The notes below the pieces were generated by a model. The model made no database searches. It saw only the letters and a program-made list of their open reading frames with translations, and was not told the origin of the DNA. This document shows, in pieces, positions 1 to 12,521 of a stretch of 64,000 nucleotides of DNA. Location: NCBI RefSeq assembly GCF_009905375.1, contig NC_133653.1:67592329-67656328 (forward strand), in the 5' to 3' direction. Position numbers and translations under genes: made by a program. Each line of letters begins with the position of its first letter. Position 1 is the stretch's first letter. The DNA is from Apium graveolens. Lineage: Eukaryota; Streptophyta; Magnoliopsida; Apiales; Apiaceae.

Positions 1-2957
1 CTTCGACAGGGATGCGAGATGTATATAGCTTACGTGTTAGATGCTGAGAAGGGAAGTCCCAAAATAAAATATATTTCAGTTGTATGTGAATTTCCGGATG
101 TCTTTCCAGACGAGCTTCCAGGGTTACCGCCAGATTGGGAAATTGAGTTCACGATTGATCTAACACCAGGTACAGAACCAGTTTCGAAAGCTCCATATCG
201 AATGACACCAGTTGAGATGAAGGAATTGTCAACGCAATTGCAAGATCTTCTAGACCAAGGCATCATACGACCCAGTGTATCCCTATGGGGTGCACCAGTA
301 TTGTTCGTGAAGAAGAAAAATGGCAGTATGCGACTATGCATTGACTATCGGGATTTGAATAAGCTCACTATTAAGAACAAGTATCCTTTGCCGAGAATCG
401 ACGATTTGTTCGATCAACTAAAAGGAGCCGCATGGTTTTCGAAGATAGATTTGCGATCAGGTTATCATCAATTGAAGATTAAAGCTAAAGATATTCCCAA
501 GACTGTGTTTCGTACAAGATATGGACATTACGAGTTTCTTGTAATGGCATTCGGTTTGACAAATGCGCCAGCAGCATTCATGGATATGATGAATAGAGTA
601 TTCAAGAAATACTTGGACAAATTTGTGATTGTATTTATTGATGACATCTTGATTTACTCAAAGACGGAAGAAGAGCATGTTAAGCACTTGAGGATAGCTT
701 TAGGAATTTTGAGGAAAGAGCAACTATATGCGAAATTCTCGAAATGTGAATTCTGGTTAAAGGAAGTACAATTTCTAGGACACATCATCAGTAGAGAAGG
801 CATCCAAGTTGATCCAGTGAAGATTGAAGCTGTGTTGAATTGGGAAAGACCAAAGACACCGACATAAGTTCGAAGTTTCTTGGGATTGGCAGGATATTAT
901 AGAAGATTTGTCAAAGATTTTGCGAAAATAGCAACACCGTTAACCAAGTTAACTCGAAAAAGTGAAAAGTTTATAAGGGACGACAAATGTGAAGGAAGTT
1001 TTCAAGAGCTGAAGAATCGATTAGTAACCGCACCGGTACTCGTATTACCAGATGAGCATGGGAATTTCGTCATTTACAGCGACACTTCGTATCGCGGATT
1101 AGGATGTGTACTGATGCAGCACGGTAACGTCATTGCATATGCTTCGAGACAATTTAAACCTCATGAGCAGAAATATCCTACGCATGACTTGGAATTAGCA
1201 GCGATCGTATTTGCATTAAAACTGTGGAGACACTATCTCTACGGTGAAAAATGCGAAATCTACACAAATCATAAAAGTCTGAAGTACATCTTTACGTAAA
1301 AAGAACTGAACATGTGTCAACGTCGATGGCTGGAATTGATTAAAGATTACGATATTACGATCAGTTATCATCCAGGGAAAGCAAATATTATGGTAGATGC
1401 GCTAAGCAGGAAAGAAAGATTGAATTGGTTAACTTCATGCGAAGAAATAGCCAAAGAATTTGATAAGTTGGAAATTGAAATTCGTGTTCCCAATGAATCT
1501 GCAGAAGCTATCTACGCTATGACTTTTCAACCAGAGTTGCTAGAGAAGATTCGCCACTGTCAAGAAGAAGTGATGAGTCAAAATGACGACTTAACCGGAG
1601 AATAAATCACAACTTAAAAGGATAATAAAGAAATTTTACGCTTTGCATCGAGAATCTGGATCCCTAACGTGGCAGAATTAAAAGAAGAAATATTGCGAGA
1701 TGCGCACAGTTGAAGTATTCCATTCATCCAGGAAGCACAAAAATGTATCGCGATCTAAAGGAAAACTTTTGGTGGCCGAACATGAAGAAGGAAATAGCAG
1801 AATAGGTAAGTAAATGCTACACATGCCAATGAGTCTAAGCTGAACATCAACATTCGAGTGGATTATTACAACCATTAGATATTCCAGAATGGAAATGGGA
1901 ACATCTAGCGATGGATTTTGTGGTAGGACTACCAAGGACTAAAACAAATCATGATGCGATATGGGTAATCATTGACAGACTAATGAAGTCGGCACATTTT
2001 CTACCGATTAACGAAAGATTTTCACTCGACAAGCTAGTGCACTTGTATCTCAAAGAAATTGTGATGCAATATGGAGTTCCAATATCTATCGTGTCTGATC
2101 GAGATCCCCGTTTCAATTCAAGATTTTGGAGACAATTTCAGGAATGTCTTGGAACTAAATTAAACATGAGTACCGCGTATCATCCGCAAACCGATGGGCA
2201 AAGTGAAAGAACTATCCAAACAATTGAAGACATGCTACGAGTTTGTGCGATTGATTTTGAAGGCAATTGGGTTGAACATTTACCTTTGGTTGAATTTTCT
2301 TACAATAACAGTTATCACGCAAGTATTGGAATGCCACCGTACGAAGCATTATACGGAAGAAAATGCAGATCACTAGTATATTGGGATGAAGTTGGAGAAC
2401 GCAAGATTTTGGGTCCAGAATTAATCCAACAAACCAAAGAAAAGATAGAATTTATTCGGAAATGACTCGATGCAGCACAAAACAGGCAACGCAAATATGC
2501 AGACCAAGCAAGGAAGGAGAAGGATATGGATTACCAGGAAGGAGAACACGTATTACTTAAAATATCGCCATGGAAAGGTTTGATCAGATTTGGCAATAAG
2601 GGTAAATTGAAACCATGATACGTCGGACCTTTTGAAGTTTTGAAGAAAGTGGGAAAAGTTGCGTACGAATTAGCTTTACCGCCTCATATGCAACATATTC
2701 ACAATGTCTTTCACGTGTCGATGCTTAAGCGATATAATCCTGATTCTAGGCATGTAATCGAGTATGAGCCGATAGATATCCAACCTGATTTGTCTTTTGA
2801 AGAACAGCCGGTAAGAATTTTAGATCGGCGAGAGAAAGTACTGAGAAATAAGTATGTATTTTTAGTGCGAGTTTTGTGGAGAAATCCTATGGTTGAAGAA
2901 TCAACTTGGGAACTTGAGAGTGAAATGTTAGAGAAATATCCTCATTTATTTTCATAG
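1..2957 (+). pseudogene. Decayed Tekay-type pol: RT, RNase H, integrase, chromodomain tail
   Basis: Homologous throughout to the polyprotein of element C at about 68-86% by eye. RT carries [11 protein letters not shown] and the FIDDIL catalytic motif near 640-655. RNase H (YSDTS near 1075), the integrase core (MDFVVGLP at 1911, DRDPRFN near 2098, GQSERT near 2195) and the tail ending EKYPHLFS follow in order. It is broken by in-frame stops at 865, 1297, 1603 and about 1615, a one-base loss near 1710, three stops between 1800 and 1845, and stops at 2463 and about 2616. The domains read in one frame before 1710 and in another after it. It cannot give a full polyprotein; family membership is clear, activity excluded. 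Confidence 0.9.
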
Positions 2958-2980
2958 TGAGATTCTGAGGACAGAATCCT

Positions 2981-2995
2981 ATTAAGGGGGAAGGA
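2981..2995 (+). other. Polypurine tract of element 0
   Basis: A purine-rich run (AAGGGGGAAGGA at its core) lies immediately before the TG of the 3' LTR, where plus-strand DNA synthesis of an LTR retrotransposon is primed. Confidence 0.75.
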
Positions 2996-3588
2996 TGTAA
3001 CGTATGGGAAACTTACGTTTGTATTATATCATATTTATAATAAATTATGTGTATTAATGTGTCATTTATGTGTAATTATCTGTCAAATCCTAATTGTTAC
3101 GTGTTACGTGTATTCCGTGTCATTTCAGTATTTTTAAGATATTTTTCAGATATTTTATTTTGCATTCATCGCTTTCATTTCAAATGTTTTACGACACAAA
3201 CCATTATTTTAAAGCCAGTATTTCAAATAAAATAATGGACCTTATTTTTCATCAAACGGCTTTTACCATCGCATTATTCTAAACATCTAAATATTTTATA
3301 AATTTTCTCGTTTTGCGAAAAATGACTTTTCCGGGCCCCATTGGGTGTTAAAAACCCCACAAAAATTACATTTTTATTTTTATAAAATTATAGGACTTTT
3401 ATTTATATAATTTCTTTGTATTTTTGCAATATTCACAATTTTTGGGAAATTTTGGCATATATATTGCATATATAAAATATTTATAAATTAAATTTTAATA
3501 CCCAAAAATTATAAAAATTAGGGCCAAATATTTTTAATAGATGTATAATTAGCCCCTTGATTTTATTTAGGAGTATTAATTTTGCAGC

Positions 3589-3596
3589 TATAAATA
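3589..3596 (+). promoter_or_regulatory. Putative TATA box of the element 0 LTR
   Basis: TATAAATA followed by ACCCTAATTA, about 590 bp into the LTR, is a good plant Pol II TATA context. About 140 bp downstream, CATGTAAGTAG near 3729 resembles a 5' splice site, so an LTR transcript could carry a leader intron. No transcript evidence is available. Confidence 0.45.
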
Positions 3597-4582
3597 CCCT
3601 AATTATTATTAATTTATTTAATTAAAAATCAGAAATTCTGCAATTTTCCCCAATTTCCAGAAATTAGGGTTTGGTGTTCTTGACTTCAATTAGAGATTTG
3701 ATCGTGATTCCGACCTCCAAATCAGACATGTAAGTAGTCGTTGCAACGCTCTTGATCTCTACTTTCGATTGGTATAATCAATTTCATGTTTTATGTCTTC
3801 GATTTTCAATTCGTATTTTTAGGGTTTATAGTCGAATTAGGCGTTTTTGATTCTTGAATTGTTTGATGTTTTGGTTGATCCAGATAGCTTTATCTCGAGT
3901 TTAGGAGTGATTTCATATATTTATTTTGATTGTATAACCCCTGGAAACAGTTGCTCGAGTTCTTGGTTTTGTGGAATTTTTAACTTCGATTTTAGTAGAT
4001 TATAGACGTTTTTAATTGTGGTTAACTGTTGGGATAGATTAAGGAACTCTGAAGCTTTAATTTGGTATCAGTTTTGTGAATTTTGGTTAACGTTTCGATG
4101 AGGATCGATTTTCCGGTGAAGTTCATCGGAGAACTTCGACCTTCGGTCGGAGATGGTGGAGGAGGGGCGATTTGATGATGGTGACACCGGGAATAGGTAG
4201 CTGCAGTTCAGGGGAATCGAATGGCGTCAAAAACCCGAAGAAACGATGCTCTAGGAACATCAGGTGGAGTCGTCGGAAAACTCCGCCGGTGGCCGGAGCT
4301 TTTCCCAGAATCCGGCAGGTCGACCCATGTTCTTGGGGACCCGACTGTCTACCCGTCAACCCGGAAATATAACCCGGTTTCAATCCATTAAAACCCCTTT
4401 TCCATTTCCTAAAAACTGTTTCTGATATTTATATTAATTATTTCTATTTTATAAAATCAGAAATTAGTTTTGTAAATTCTAAAATATAAATAAATTTTTG
4501 AAAATTATTAATAATAATTTCTAAATTATTTTCTTAATTTATAAATTCGAATTTAGTTACTTAATTAATTATTTAATTACTT

Positions 4583-4626
4583 ATCTAATTATTTATCTAT
4601 TTATTTATTTATTTATTTATTATTTA
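4583..4626 (+). repeat. (TTTA)n microsatellite in the element 0 LTR
   Basis: Imperfect then perfect TTTA/ATTT tetranucleotide run inside the AT-rich part of the LTR. Confidence 0.7.
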
Positions 4627-4699
4627 GTAATTAAGTTATTAATTAATAATTAAGGATTAAAATTAATTGAATAGTATTATTTAAAGATTCAATAATTAT

Positions 4700-5010
4700 T
4701 TAAATAAAACGAGTAACTCGTATTCATACGAGTAATTGAACGATGAATTAGAGTATGATTATTCGAGCGATAATTAATTATTCGAAGAATATCAGAATAA
4801 TTATTCGTAATGAATAATTAAATACAGATAATCGATTAAATCATCGCAGTAGTTCAATAATTATGCGAGGAATGCGAGTAACTCGTAGAAATACGAGTAG
4901 TTGATCGTTGAGTTGGAATATGATTCGAATAACAATTTATTTATTCGATAAATAACGTATCAGCTAATGATATCGATTATTTATTTGTAAATAATCGATC
5001 TAATCGAGTA
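4700..5010 (+). repeat. Two diverged repeat units with hairpins in the element 0 LTR
   Basis: Two related stretches start near 4705 and 4867, each with CGAGTAACTCGTA followed within a few bases by a complementary ATACGAGT, then a GATNGTTGA/GAATTAGAG-like segment and a run ending in ATTATTCG or TTTATTCG. The first pair (ACTCGTATTCATACGAGT) forms a short hairpin, and the second keeps it in weaker form. This is an old duplication of roughly 160 bp inside the LTR. Confidence 0.55.
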
Positions 5011-6435
5011 AGTAATAATAAATTGTAAATATTTGTAATAAATTATAATTAATCCTAATAATTATGAATTAATTATCTTAAATTATTAAATAATTACTTA
5101 GTAATTATTTATTAGTTATTTATTATTTATTAATTACTTAAAAGTAATTAATTATTTCGATAATTAATAAAATAATTTTCAATAAATCATAAAATATTCA
5201 TTTTAACTCCAAAAATTATAGAAAAATTATTTTTGACTCTGAGTTTCTTAAATAATTATTTAAAAATTATTTTAGGGTTTAAAAATTTGTAATAATTATT
5301 TATATTCGATAAATAAATTGAATTATCAGTGTTAAATTGATATTAATTAGACCGTTAGTCCGATTTGAGCGAAACGAAAGCCATTTGACTCAGAAAAATG
5401 AATTCTTTTCAATAAAAATAATGTTAAGACCTAATTTCTTCTAGAAATTAGTTGACTTTGTTACTTGCTTGATTATCAGTCGAAGTGCGTGCCGAGACGA
5501 GTCCGAAAAAATTCTGAAAAATGGGAAATGAGGCAGATGGTGATCAGTGGAGCGATCAACGAGTCGATTTTGATTCTAAAAATTATTTCAACTATAAAAA
5601 TGATTATGTGCTTATGTGCTTATGTGTATTATATGGTTAATCGAGTCTTATCTGCTAATATATAATATACGAGTCAGTCATAAGCGCATGGGTAGATAAT
5701 AGAAATGATGTGAAGTCGATTCAAGATGCAATTGAAGTACGGACTAACTTAACCAGTCTATTTGTGCTAACAGAATCTAAGCCCGCAAGGCAGGTTGAGT
5801 AGGTGATGGACGAAGGTGATTTAATTGCAATGAGTCGCGCAGAAGAAAAGTTTCTCCCCTATTCTATTTTCAGAATAGTGATACTTCCTTCAGATTCTTA
5901 TCATGCTTGCACTCTTTTGACTTGCTTGTTCATATTTCATTTAGATTCTTGATTTATCCTTTTCATTTGACTTTATTATTCATATTCCAATTACTACTCA
6001 CAATTGTTGATATATTCTGGTGATTAGAATATATCAAAGCATACTGATTGTTCCGGTTGCTATTCCAGGGACTGGATAATAATACTTTGGGGATTAAGTT
6101 TACTTAATCCTAAGGACCGGGATATAACCGGTACCTTGAGATGGTCCATAGTGCCTGGGTGCCTGACGGGATCTATATAGTGAGATATAGATCTGTACGG
6201 TATCCTGGCTGATCAGCAGGGTATAGATGCAAACTTGAGTCCAGTTTAGTTCGTTTGTATTTGCCAATAATGGCCTTCTTTCTATTCTCGTGAGGTTATA
6301 TCTTTGCAGATATACCTGGGTTACAGATTCATTTAAATTACTTTTATACTTTTTATATTTTGCAGACTTGTTGAACAATTTTTGGCTCACCCTTTTTGTT
6401 GTTATTCACCTTATTGTTTTCAGTTAAGAAGGAAT

Positions 6436-6534
6436 ATAAAACCCATCAGGACTCGAGTGGTAAAGAAGCGGGTCAAGCCTCGGGATCCTGTCATATCCAA
6501 GGTGTTGATCCCAATCCAGGAAGAAAGCTTTTAG
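6436..6534 (+). other. Possible remnant of a short LTR-encoded ORF (no start codon)
   Basis: A 33-codon open stretch ends TAG at 6532-6534 near the LTR 3' end. Its translation starts basic (RTRVVKKRVKPR) and ends VLIPIQEESF. It occupies the position of the 40-codon ORF near the end of the element C LTRs, which also starts basic (QRKRVG) and ends in hydrophobic and acidic residues. The codon in the start position is ATA. Similarity is in position and composition, not clear sequence identity, so this is tentative. Confidence 0.2.
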
Positions 6535-7153
6535 TTGCCCGAACGGGTGGTGTGTAGATAGTTAGTGTGTGTGTTTGAATAAAAGATGAACTTAATTTAA
6601 AATATATTAGACAATGGTTTGTACTAAAGAAAGTTTGTGAGATTTTGAATTTGGTTTGTAATAAAAGTAGTTAGTGGTTCTTGTTTTTATACTTCAACCT
6701 AAAAAGATCCTGGTTAGTGTTAAAGGGGTTTAGTTTCATTTCTTTAGTAATTGTTAATCAGATTGTACAGGTTTGGTGATTAGCTAGTAACCCCCAGACT
6801 TATATCCCGGGTCTGGAGGGCATTACAATAAGAATTTAATAAGACTATCAATTACAACTTACAGAACATCCAGCTTTACCAACATCACTGGATTAATCTG
6901 AATCCATAATGATTCTTAAGAAAAATTTTCACCAGCTTATCTTCAGCTTTCCTCAGAACTTCAACTAACTGTGCTTTGACCTGCATCAGTTCTTCTTCTT
7001 TACTATCACCAATCTGATAAATGGATGTTCTGAGAGCTTGAATGGATGTTCTTTCAAGTCCATCACCAAGGTTGATAACTTTAGGATGTGAAGAGTTTTC
7101 ATTATAACATTAGCATTTTCCTTTCAGAATAACTTCCACCTTAGCAGAATTCT

Positions 7154-8818
7154 TCAGCATAGGAATTTTCTTTCATCATCTTCAGTAATTATTGGACTGT
7201 AATGAGAAGTCTTTGTACCAGAGATTCTGAGTAGATCTCTTATAGCCTTCAAAATGTATTCTGACCATCTTCTTGTAACATCAGATTTTACTTCCAGAAG
7301 ATAGTGAATATGTTGAAGCTCTCTGACAGACTTCTTTAGTACATTAGTATCAGCTAGTCTATAAGTCCTTGCATCATTGAGAAATAAGATCAATTTCTCT
7401 TTTAGATTCTCCTTATCATGAGCATCTATCACAACTTGAGCAGACAACACTTTGTCAAGGTGCTTTTGTTTGATTTGTTCATATGGTTTATCTGTTAACA
7501 TGAAAGGATCTCTTAGAGTAACTTCTACTCCTATTTGAATCTTCTCTTCGTCAGAACCTAATCCAACTCTATCTCTAGGTTGCTTGACTCTCAACCCAAA
7601 TGTAGCGAGTTGATTAATCATGAGATTGAATTCTGGTTCAACTGGAGTAACTTTCTTCCATAACAGCGTTTTCTTATCAGCAATTGTCATTTTATTCAAA
7701 TCAACTTGAACATTATCAGTAGTTGATGTCTTGATAGCTTGATCAGAATTTGTTGTTTCTTCTATAACTTGCTGTCCTTTATTCTGAACAACTTGAGCAG
7801 TGTCAGAGGTTGTTTTAGATTCTTCAATTATCTTTTTCTTTTCAGAATTTGAACAGTTTCATTTTTAACAAGATTATCATCAGTTACTTAAACCATTTTG
7901 CACACTGGTTTTATCAGAACTTGAGAAATTTTCATCTTCAGTGACTTGGTTGGTTCATCAACTTTTCCTTTCCCTTTGTCTTTGGGATCACTCTCAGTCT
8001 GTGATCTAGTCTTGAACTTTAAATTTCAGAATTTGACTTTTCCTTGATCACAATGCCTTTTTTCTCAAGCCTTGGAGGTTTCTTTGCATCAGAAGCTTTA
8101 GACTTAAAATTTGTCTTCTCAGTTGCAAATCTAGCTTCTTCCTCCTTGATAGCTTCTAAATCCATTCCTGAATTGTGTTTCATAAATAATCTTCTTGCTA
8201 TCTCCTCATCAAGTGTCTGGATTTTTGGATCTTTGTAATAAACAGTAGTCTGCTTCCCTTTTAGCTTCAGAGTTTGCATAAACTTCTGAGAGTGTTTTGA
8301 TCCTGACTGAATCAGAATATTAGAACTTGACATCAGACTTTGTTTATCAGCAATTGACTTCAGACTTTGAGCATTTGGAGCATCAGAACTTGACTTGTTC
8401 TGTATAGAAGATTTTCCTTGAACTTTTCTTTGACCTCTGCTCTTTTCAGAGTTTCCCTGGTTATCACCTTTATCATCCTTCTTCTTCAGTAATTGATTAG
8501 GTGAGCATTTGGACTTAACTACCTTCTCCCCCTTTTTGACATCATCAGGAAGTAAGAGAGAGAGAGAAGAAGTTCAACTGAAGATTGGATTTCATCCAAT
8601 TGAGCTTTCTGAGAAGCTTGATTAACCAGAAACTCAGCAACTTGGGCCTGTTGCTCCTCTTGAACCTTCTCAATGGCTTCAATTTTCTCAAGAGTAGGTC
8701 TGACATACCTATTCTTGTCAAGCTTGAGCTGTAAATCTAGCTTATCAGCTTGTTCCTTGAGTGTATCAACCCTAGCATTAGTAATAGAATGTAGACTATG
8801 AAGACTTCTTGTACTCAT
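7154..8818 (-). pseudogene. Remnants of the SIRE-type 3' ORF (env-like position)
   Basis: Three minus-strand fragments lie between the RNase H stop and element 0: 8818-8519 (99 codons, heptad-like, rich in Q, E, K and L), 8333-8019 (104 codons, charged) and 7699-7154 (181 codons, also helical and charged). Connecting segments are broken by frameshifts and stops but share base composition, and similar sequence runs on toward 6840. SIRE/Maximus elements carry an extra ORF in this place, sometimes called env-like. No membrane helix or signal peptide is visible in these fragments, so no envelope function can be claimed. They may instead form one long coiled-coil protein. Confidence 0.5.
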
Positions 8819-9400
8819 AGCTGTAACCTTGAGTTGAGTCTTGAAATCAGAATTTGATAATAACTCATCAGCTTTTAATACATGCTATGTCAGAATTTTG
8901 GTGCATGGAATAAAATCTGATTCATTCCACTTCTTGGTCCACTCAACTCCCCTGTGAGTTAATCTTTCCAAGGTACAGGAGCATCCTGTCTAACAAATTT
9001 CTTCACCAAAGCTTCCTTTCCCAGAATAGGAACTGGAGTTTCAACAAAAATACTATCTCCAGAACTTGGGGAACTTTCATCATTTTCTGACAGTACAAGA
9101 GTGTGTGAGGCAACTGGACTAAGCTCAATATCAGAATTTGCTTGTGTTAATGAGTTTCCACATGAACAACTAATTCAAACATGGGATTTCTAGTATGTTA
9201 AAGACTACTAGGTCGGCATCTAGCATAGTTATCCTCATTGGCTTGAATAGGCACAGAACATTCAAAACACTTATCAGAGTATATAGTTCCATATCAGATA
9301 ACAATCAACATTTAATGAATTTTTAAATTAAGCACAGATTACATAGAGATAATATAATCTGTAAATACTGATCATAAAGTCTGATGCATGAGAACAAAAA
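8819..9400 (-). other. Degenerate spacer between SIRE-type pol and its 3' ORF
   Basis: No ORF of useful length. Patches such as repeated TCAGAATTTG/TCAGAACTTG resemble the neighbouring coding remnants, so the 3' ORF may once have begun around 9250. AT-rich sequence at 9290-9370 separates it from the RNase H stop at 9401. Confidence 0.4.
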
Positions 9401-11064
9401 CTAAGAAGATGTAGAGAAAGAACCTGAAACCATTCCAAGTTCATTTACCAATCTTATAAAAGTACCTTCACACAGTGGTTTTGTGAAGATATCTGCTAGC
9501 TGTTGATCTGTTGGAATAAAATGCAATTCCACTGTACCTTCATCCACATGTTCCCTTATGAAATGGTACCTAATACTGATGTGCTTTGTCATTGAGTGTT
9601 GAACTGGATTACCTGTCATAGCAATAGCACTTTGATTATGACAGTAAATAGGGATTTTAGAAAATTCTAACCCATAATCCAGTAACCGATTCTTCATCCA
9701 AAGAATCTGTGCACAACAGCTTCCTGCAGCAATATATTCTGCTTCTGCAGTTGATGTGGAGATTGACTTTTGTTTCTTGCTAAACCAAGAAACCAATCTG
9801 CCTCCAAGAAATTGGCAGCTTCCACTAGTGCTTTTCCTGTCTATTTTGCATCCTGCAAAATCTGCATCTGAGTAACCAATTAGCTTAAAATCTGTACCCT
9901 TGAGGTACTTGAAAATTCTTTTCACAGCTACTAAGTGAGGTTCTCTTGGAGCAGCCTGAAATCTTGCACAAAGACATGTAGCATACATGATATCAGGTTT
10001 ACTTGCAGTTAAATAGAGTAAAGAGCCAATCATACCTCTGTAGTTAGTAATATCTACTGATTTACCAGTATCCTTATCTAACTTGGTTGCAGTGGCCATG
10101 GGAGTGGATGTAGTTGAATAATCTTGCATTCCAAATTTCTTCAGTAAATTTCTGGTGTATTTGGATTGACAGATAAAAGTTCCTTCTTCATTTTGCTTGA
10201 CTTGAAGGCCCAGAAAATAGCTGAGTACTCCCATCATACTCATTTGATATCTTTACTGCATTAGCTTTGCAAACCTCTCACAGAGTTTGGCATTTATAGA
10301 ACCAAATATGATATCATCAACATATATCTGTACCAAAAGTAAGTCCTTTCCATGGTTGAGGTAGAATAAAGTCTTGTCAATTGTGCCTCTGTGAAATCCA
10401 CTTTCCAGAAGGAATTGAGATAAAGTCTCATACCATGCTCTTAGAGCTTGCTTAAGGCCAGAAAGTGCTTTGTCAAGCCTGTCGACATGATTGGGAAATT
10501 TAGGATCTACAAAGCCTGGAGGTTATTCAACAAATACCTCTTCTTCCAATTCTCCATTGAGAAAAGCACTTTTCACATCCATTTGAAAGACTTTTTGTGA
10601 GCAGTATAAGCCAAAAAGATCCTTATGGCTTCTAATCTAGCAACTGGTGCAAATATTTCATCATAATCAATACCCTCTTATTGAGAGTAGCCTTTAGAAA
10701 CCATCCTTGCTTTATTCCTTGTTATTATGCAATCACTGTCAGTTTTGTTTCTGAACACCCATTTTGTGCCTACAACAGATCTGTTCTTTGGTCTTGGCAC
10801 TAGGGTCCAGACTTTATTTCTTTCAAATTCATTTAACTCTTCCTGTATTGCTTGCACCCAATCAGCATCTTGAAGAGCTTCTTCCACTTTCTTTGGTTCA
10901 GTCGGAGATAGAAAGGAATAATAGAGACATTCATTTGAAGTTGCAGTTCTAGTTCTGACACCTGCTTCAAGATCTCCAATGATTAAATCAGGTGTGTATG
11001 ATTTAGTCCACTTCCTTGCAGATGGAAGTTGATCTCTAGAACTGGATCCTCCCCCATGATCCAT
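9401..11064 (-). pseudogene. SIRE-type copia RT and RNase H, disabled
   Basis: The RT begins near 11064 with a copia N-terminal block (WTLVPRPKN, GTKWVFRNK). The catalytic YVDD lies around 10313-10327, followed by GVLSYFLGLQV. RNase H covers about 9900-9401 with GYSDADFAG and STAEAEYIA and ends in a natural-looking stop at 9401. Breaks are an in-frame stop at 10675-10677, a frameshift near 10590, a C-to-T type stop near 10527 and another frame change before 10243. RNase H reads CHNQSAIA where copia elements normally have Asp after Cys, so a catalytic acid is lost as well. The reverse transcriptase family call is firm and activity is excluded. Confidence 0.9.
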
Positions 11065-11082
11065 GCTGTCTCCATCAGCATT

Positions 11083-12519
11083 TTATGATGCTCCCCCTGT
11101 AGTTATGCTCTCTGAGACTTCAAAATTTGAGTTTGATTTTTCAGGAGTTGAAGAATCAGAGCTTCCAAAATTATCAGTACTTGGCTCATCAGAACTAGAT
11201 GAATCAGAGCTTAAAGAGCCAGTGACAGGTTCTGATGCTTCTCGAGAGTCTTGAGATGTGGTAGGATCTTCAACTTGCTCCCCCTGGACAGGTGCATTTT
11301 CCTTTGGAGTTGTTACCACAGTTTCAATGTCATCAGAACTTAAACCGTCAGAACTTACAGGATCATGATTTAAGTCATCAGAATTTACAGAATCAGAATT
11401 TAAATCTTCATTCTCAAATCTCAGCTGATCATGATCATTGAAATCTTCAAGTCCAGTAATCTTCTTATCATCAAAAGAGACATTGATAGATTCCATGACA
11501 ATCCTTGTTCTTAAATTGTAGACTCTGAAGGCTTTTGTGGAAAGTAGATAGCCAACAAAAATTCCTTCATCAGCTTTTAGATCAAATTTTGACAACTGCT
11601 CAGGATGAGTCTTAAGAATAAAATACTTGCAACCAAATACATGAAAGTATTTCAGATTTGGCTTCTTTTTCTTAACCATCTCATATGGTGTTTTTCCATA
11701 CTTGTTTATGAGTGTAGCATCTTGTGTAAAACACGCAGTCTACACAGCTTCAGCCCAAAAATAGGTTGGCAGCTTTGCTTCATCAAGCATTGTTTATGTA
11801 GCTTCAATGAGAGTCATGTTCTTTCTTTCTACAACTCCATTTTGCTGTGGAGTTCCAGGTGCAGAAAATTCCTCTTTCATTTCATGCTCTTTGCAGAACT
11901 CTTCCATAATTAAATTCTTGAACTCAGTGCCATTATCACTCCTTATTATTTTAATAGAATCTTTGATCAATTTATCCAGCTGTCTGACATGATTAGTTAG
12001 AGTAAATGCAGTTTCATTCTTCTTGTGCAAGTAGTACACCCAAGTGTACCTTATGAACTCATCCACTATAACCATAACATATTTCTTTTTTGCAATAGAC
12101 ATGACATTGACTGGACGAAATAGATCAACATGCAGTAGGTGATAAGGTTCAAGAATTGATGACTCAGTTTTGCTCTTGAAAGAAGATATTCTTTGTTTTG
12201 CCTTTTGACATGAATCACAAAGGCCATCAGGAGCAAAAACTGACTTTGGCAGTCCTCTCACAAGATCTTTCTTTACAAGCTCATTCATATTGTTGAAATT
12301 TAAATGAGAGAGTTTCTTGTGCCAATTCCAGCTTTCTTCAATTGATGCTCTACTCATCAGACAGATTGCAGAACCATCAGTATTTGTTGAAAGCTTGGCT
12401 TCATAAATGTTACCATGCTTGTATCCTTTCAGAACAACTTTGCCTGTAGATTTGCTTACAACTTCACAGTGTTCTTCAAAGAAATCCACATGATAACCTC
12501 TGTCACAGATTTGACTCAC
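11083..12519 (-). pseudogene. SIRE-type copia integrase with acidic C-terminal extension
   Basis: From 12519 leftward: a GAG-pre-integrase HHCC domain (WHKKLSHLNF, then CDSCQKAKQR), the DDE core with HVDLFRP, IIRSDNGTEF and the final Glu in QQNGVVERKN, the C-terminal GCKYFILK/VGYLLSTKAFRVYN block, and a Ser/Asp/Glu-rich tail built from repeated SSD and SDD units (11083-11450). Two in-frame stops lie at about 11791 and 11740, and the reading reaches a stop at 11083 before RT resumes in the same frame. The Ser/Asp tail is encoded by a dispersed TCAGAACTT-like word on the + strand. Confidence 0.88.
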
Positions 12520-12521
12520 AC

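Larger units (their letters stand above)
1..6827 (+). mobile_element. Tekay-type Ty3/gypsy retrotransposon (element 0), 3' portion
   Basis: The window opens inside the polyprotein gene of a chromovirus-type LTR retrotransposon and includes RT, RNase H, integrase, a chromodomain-like tail, a polypurine tract and a complete 3' LTR. The LTR begins TGTAACG and ends CATTACA, like the other Tekay-type LTRs of this window. Gag, most of the protease and the 5' LTR lie left of the window. The 5 bp after the LTR (ATAAG, 6828-6832) should be one copy of the target duplication. The element appears to be inserted into the copia element that follows on the opposite strand. Confidence 0.85.
2996..6827 (+). 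repeat. 3' LTR of element 0 (3.83 kb)
   Basis: Starts TGTAACG directly after the polypurine tract and ends CATTACA. It is very AT-rich between about 4380 and 5450 and has no convincing long ORF. A plant-type TATA box lies at 3589-3596, a GTAAGT donor-like site near 3731, two related palindrome-bearing blocks at 4700-5010, and a possible short ORF remnant at 6436-6534. Its length is normal for Tekay/Del-type LTRs. Only one copy is in the window, so the ends rest on the polypurine tract, the TG/CA termini and the change of strand and family at 6828. Confidence 0.8.

Noticed and set aside
4123..4383. Overlapping open frames on both strands in the element 0 LTR
   Set aside because: Short, without domains, and located in the GC-richer patch of the LTR, where chance ORFs are expected.
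7154..8818. True envelope gene in the SIRE-type element
   Set aside because: No signal peptide, membrane helix or cysteine pattern can be seen in the fragments; only position argues for env.
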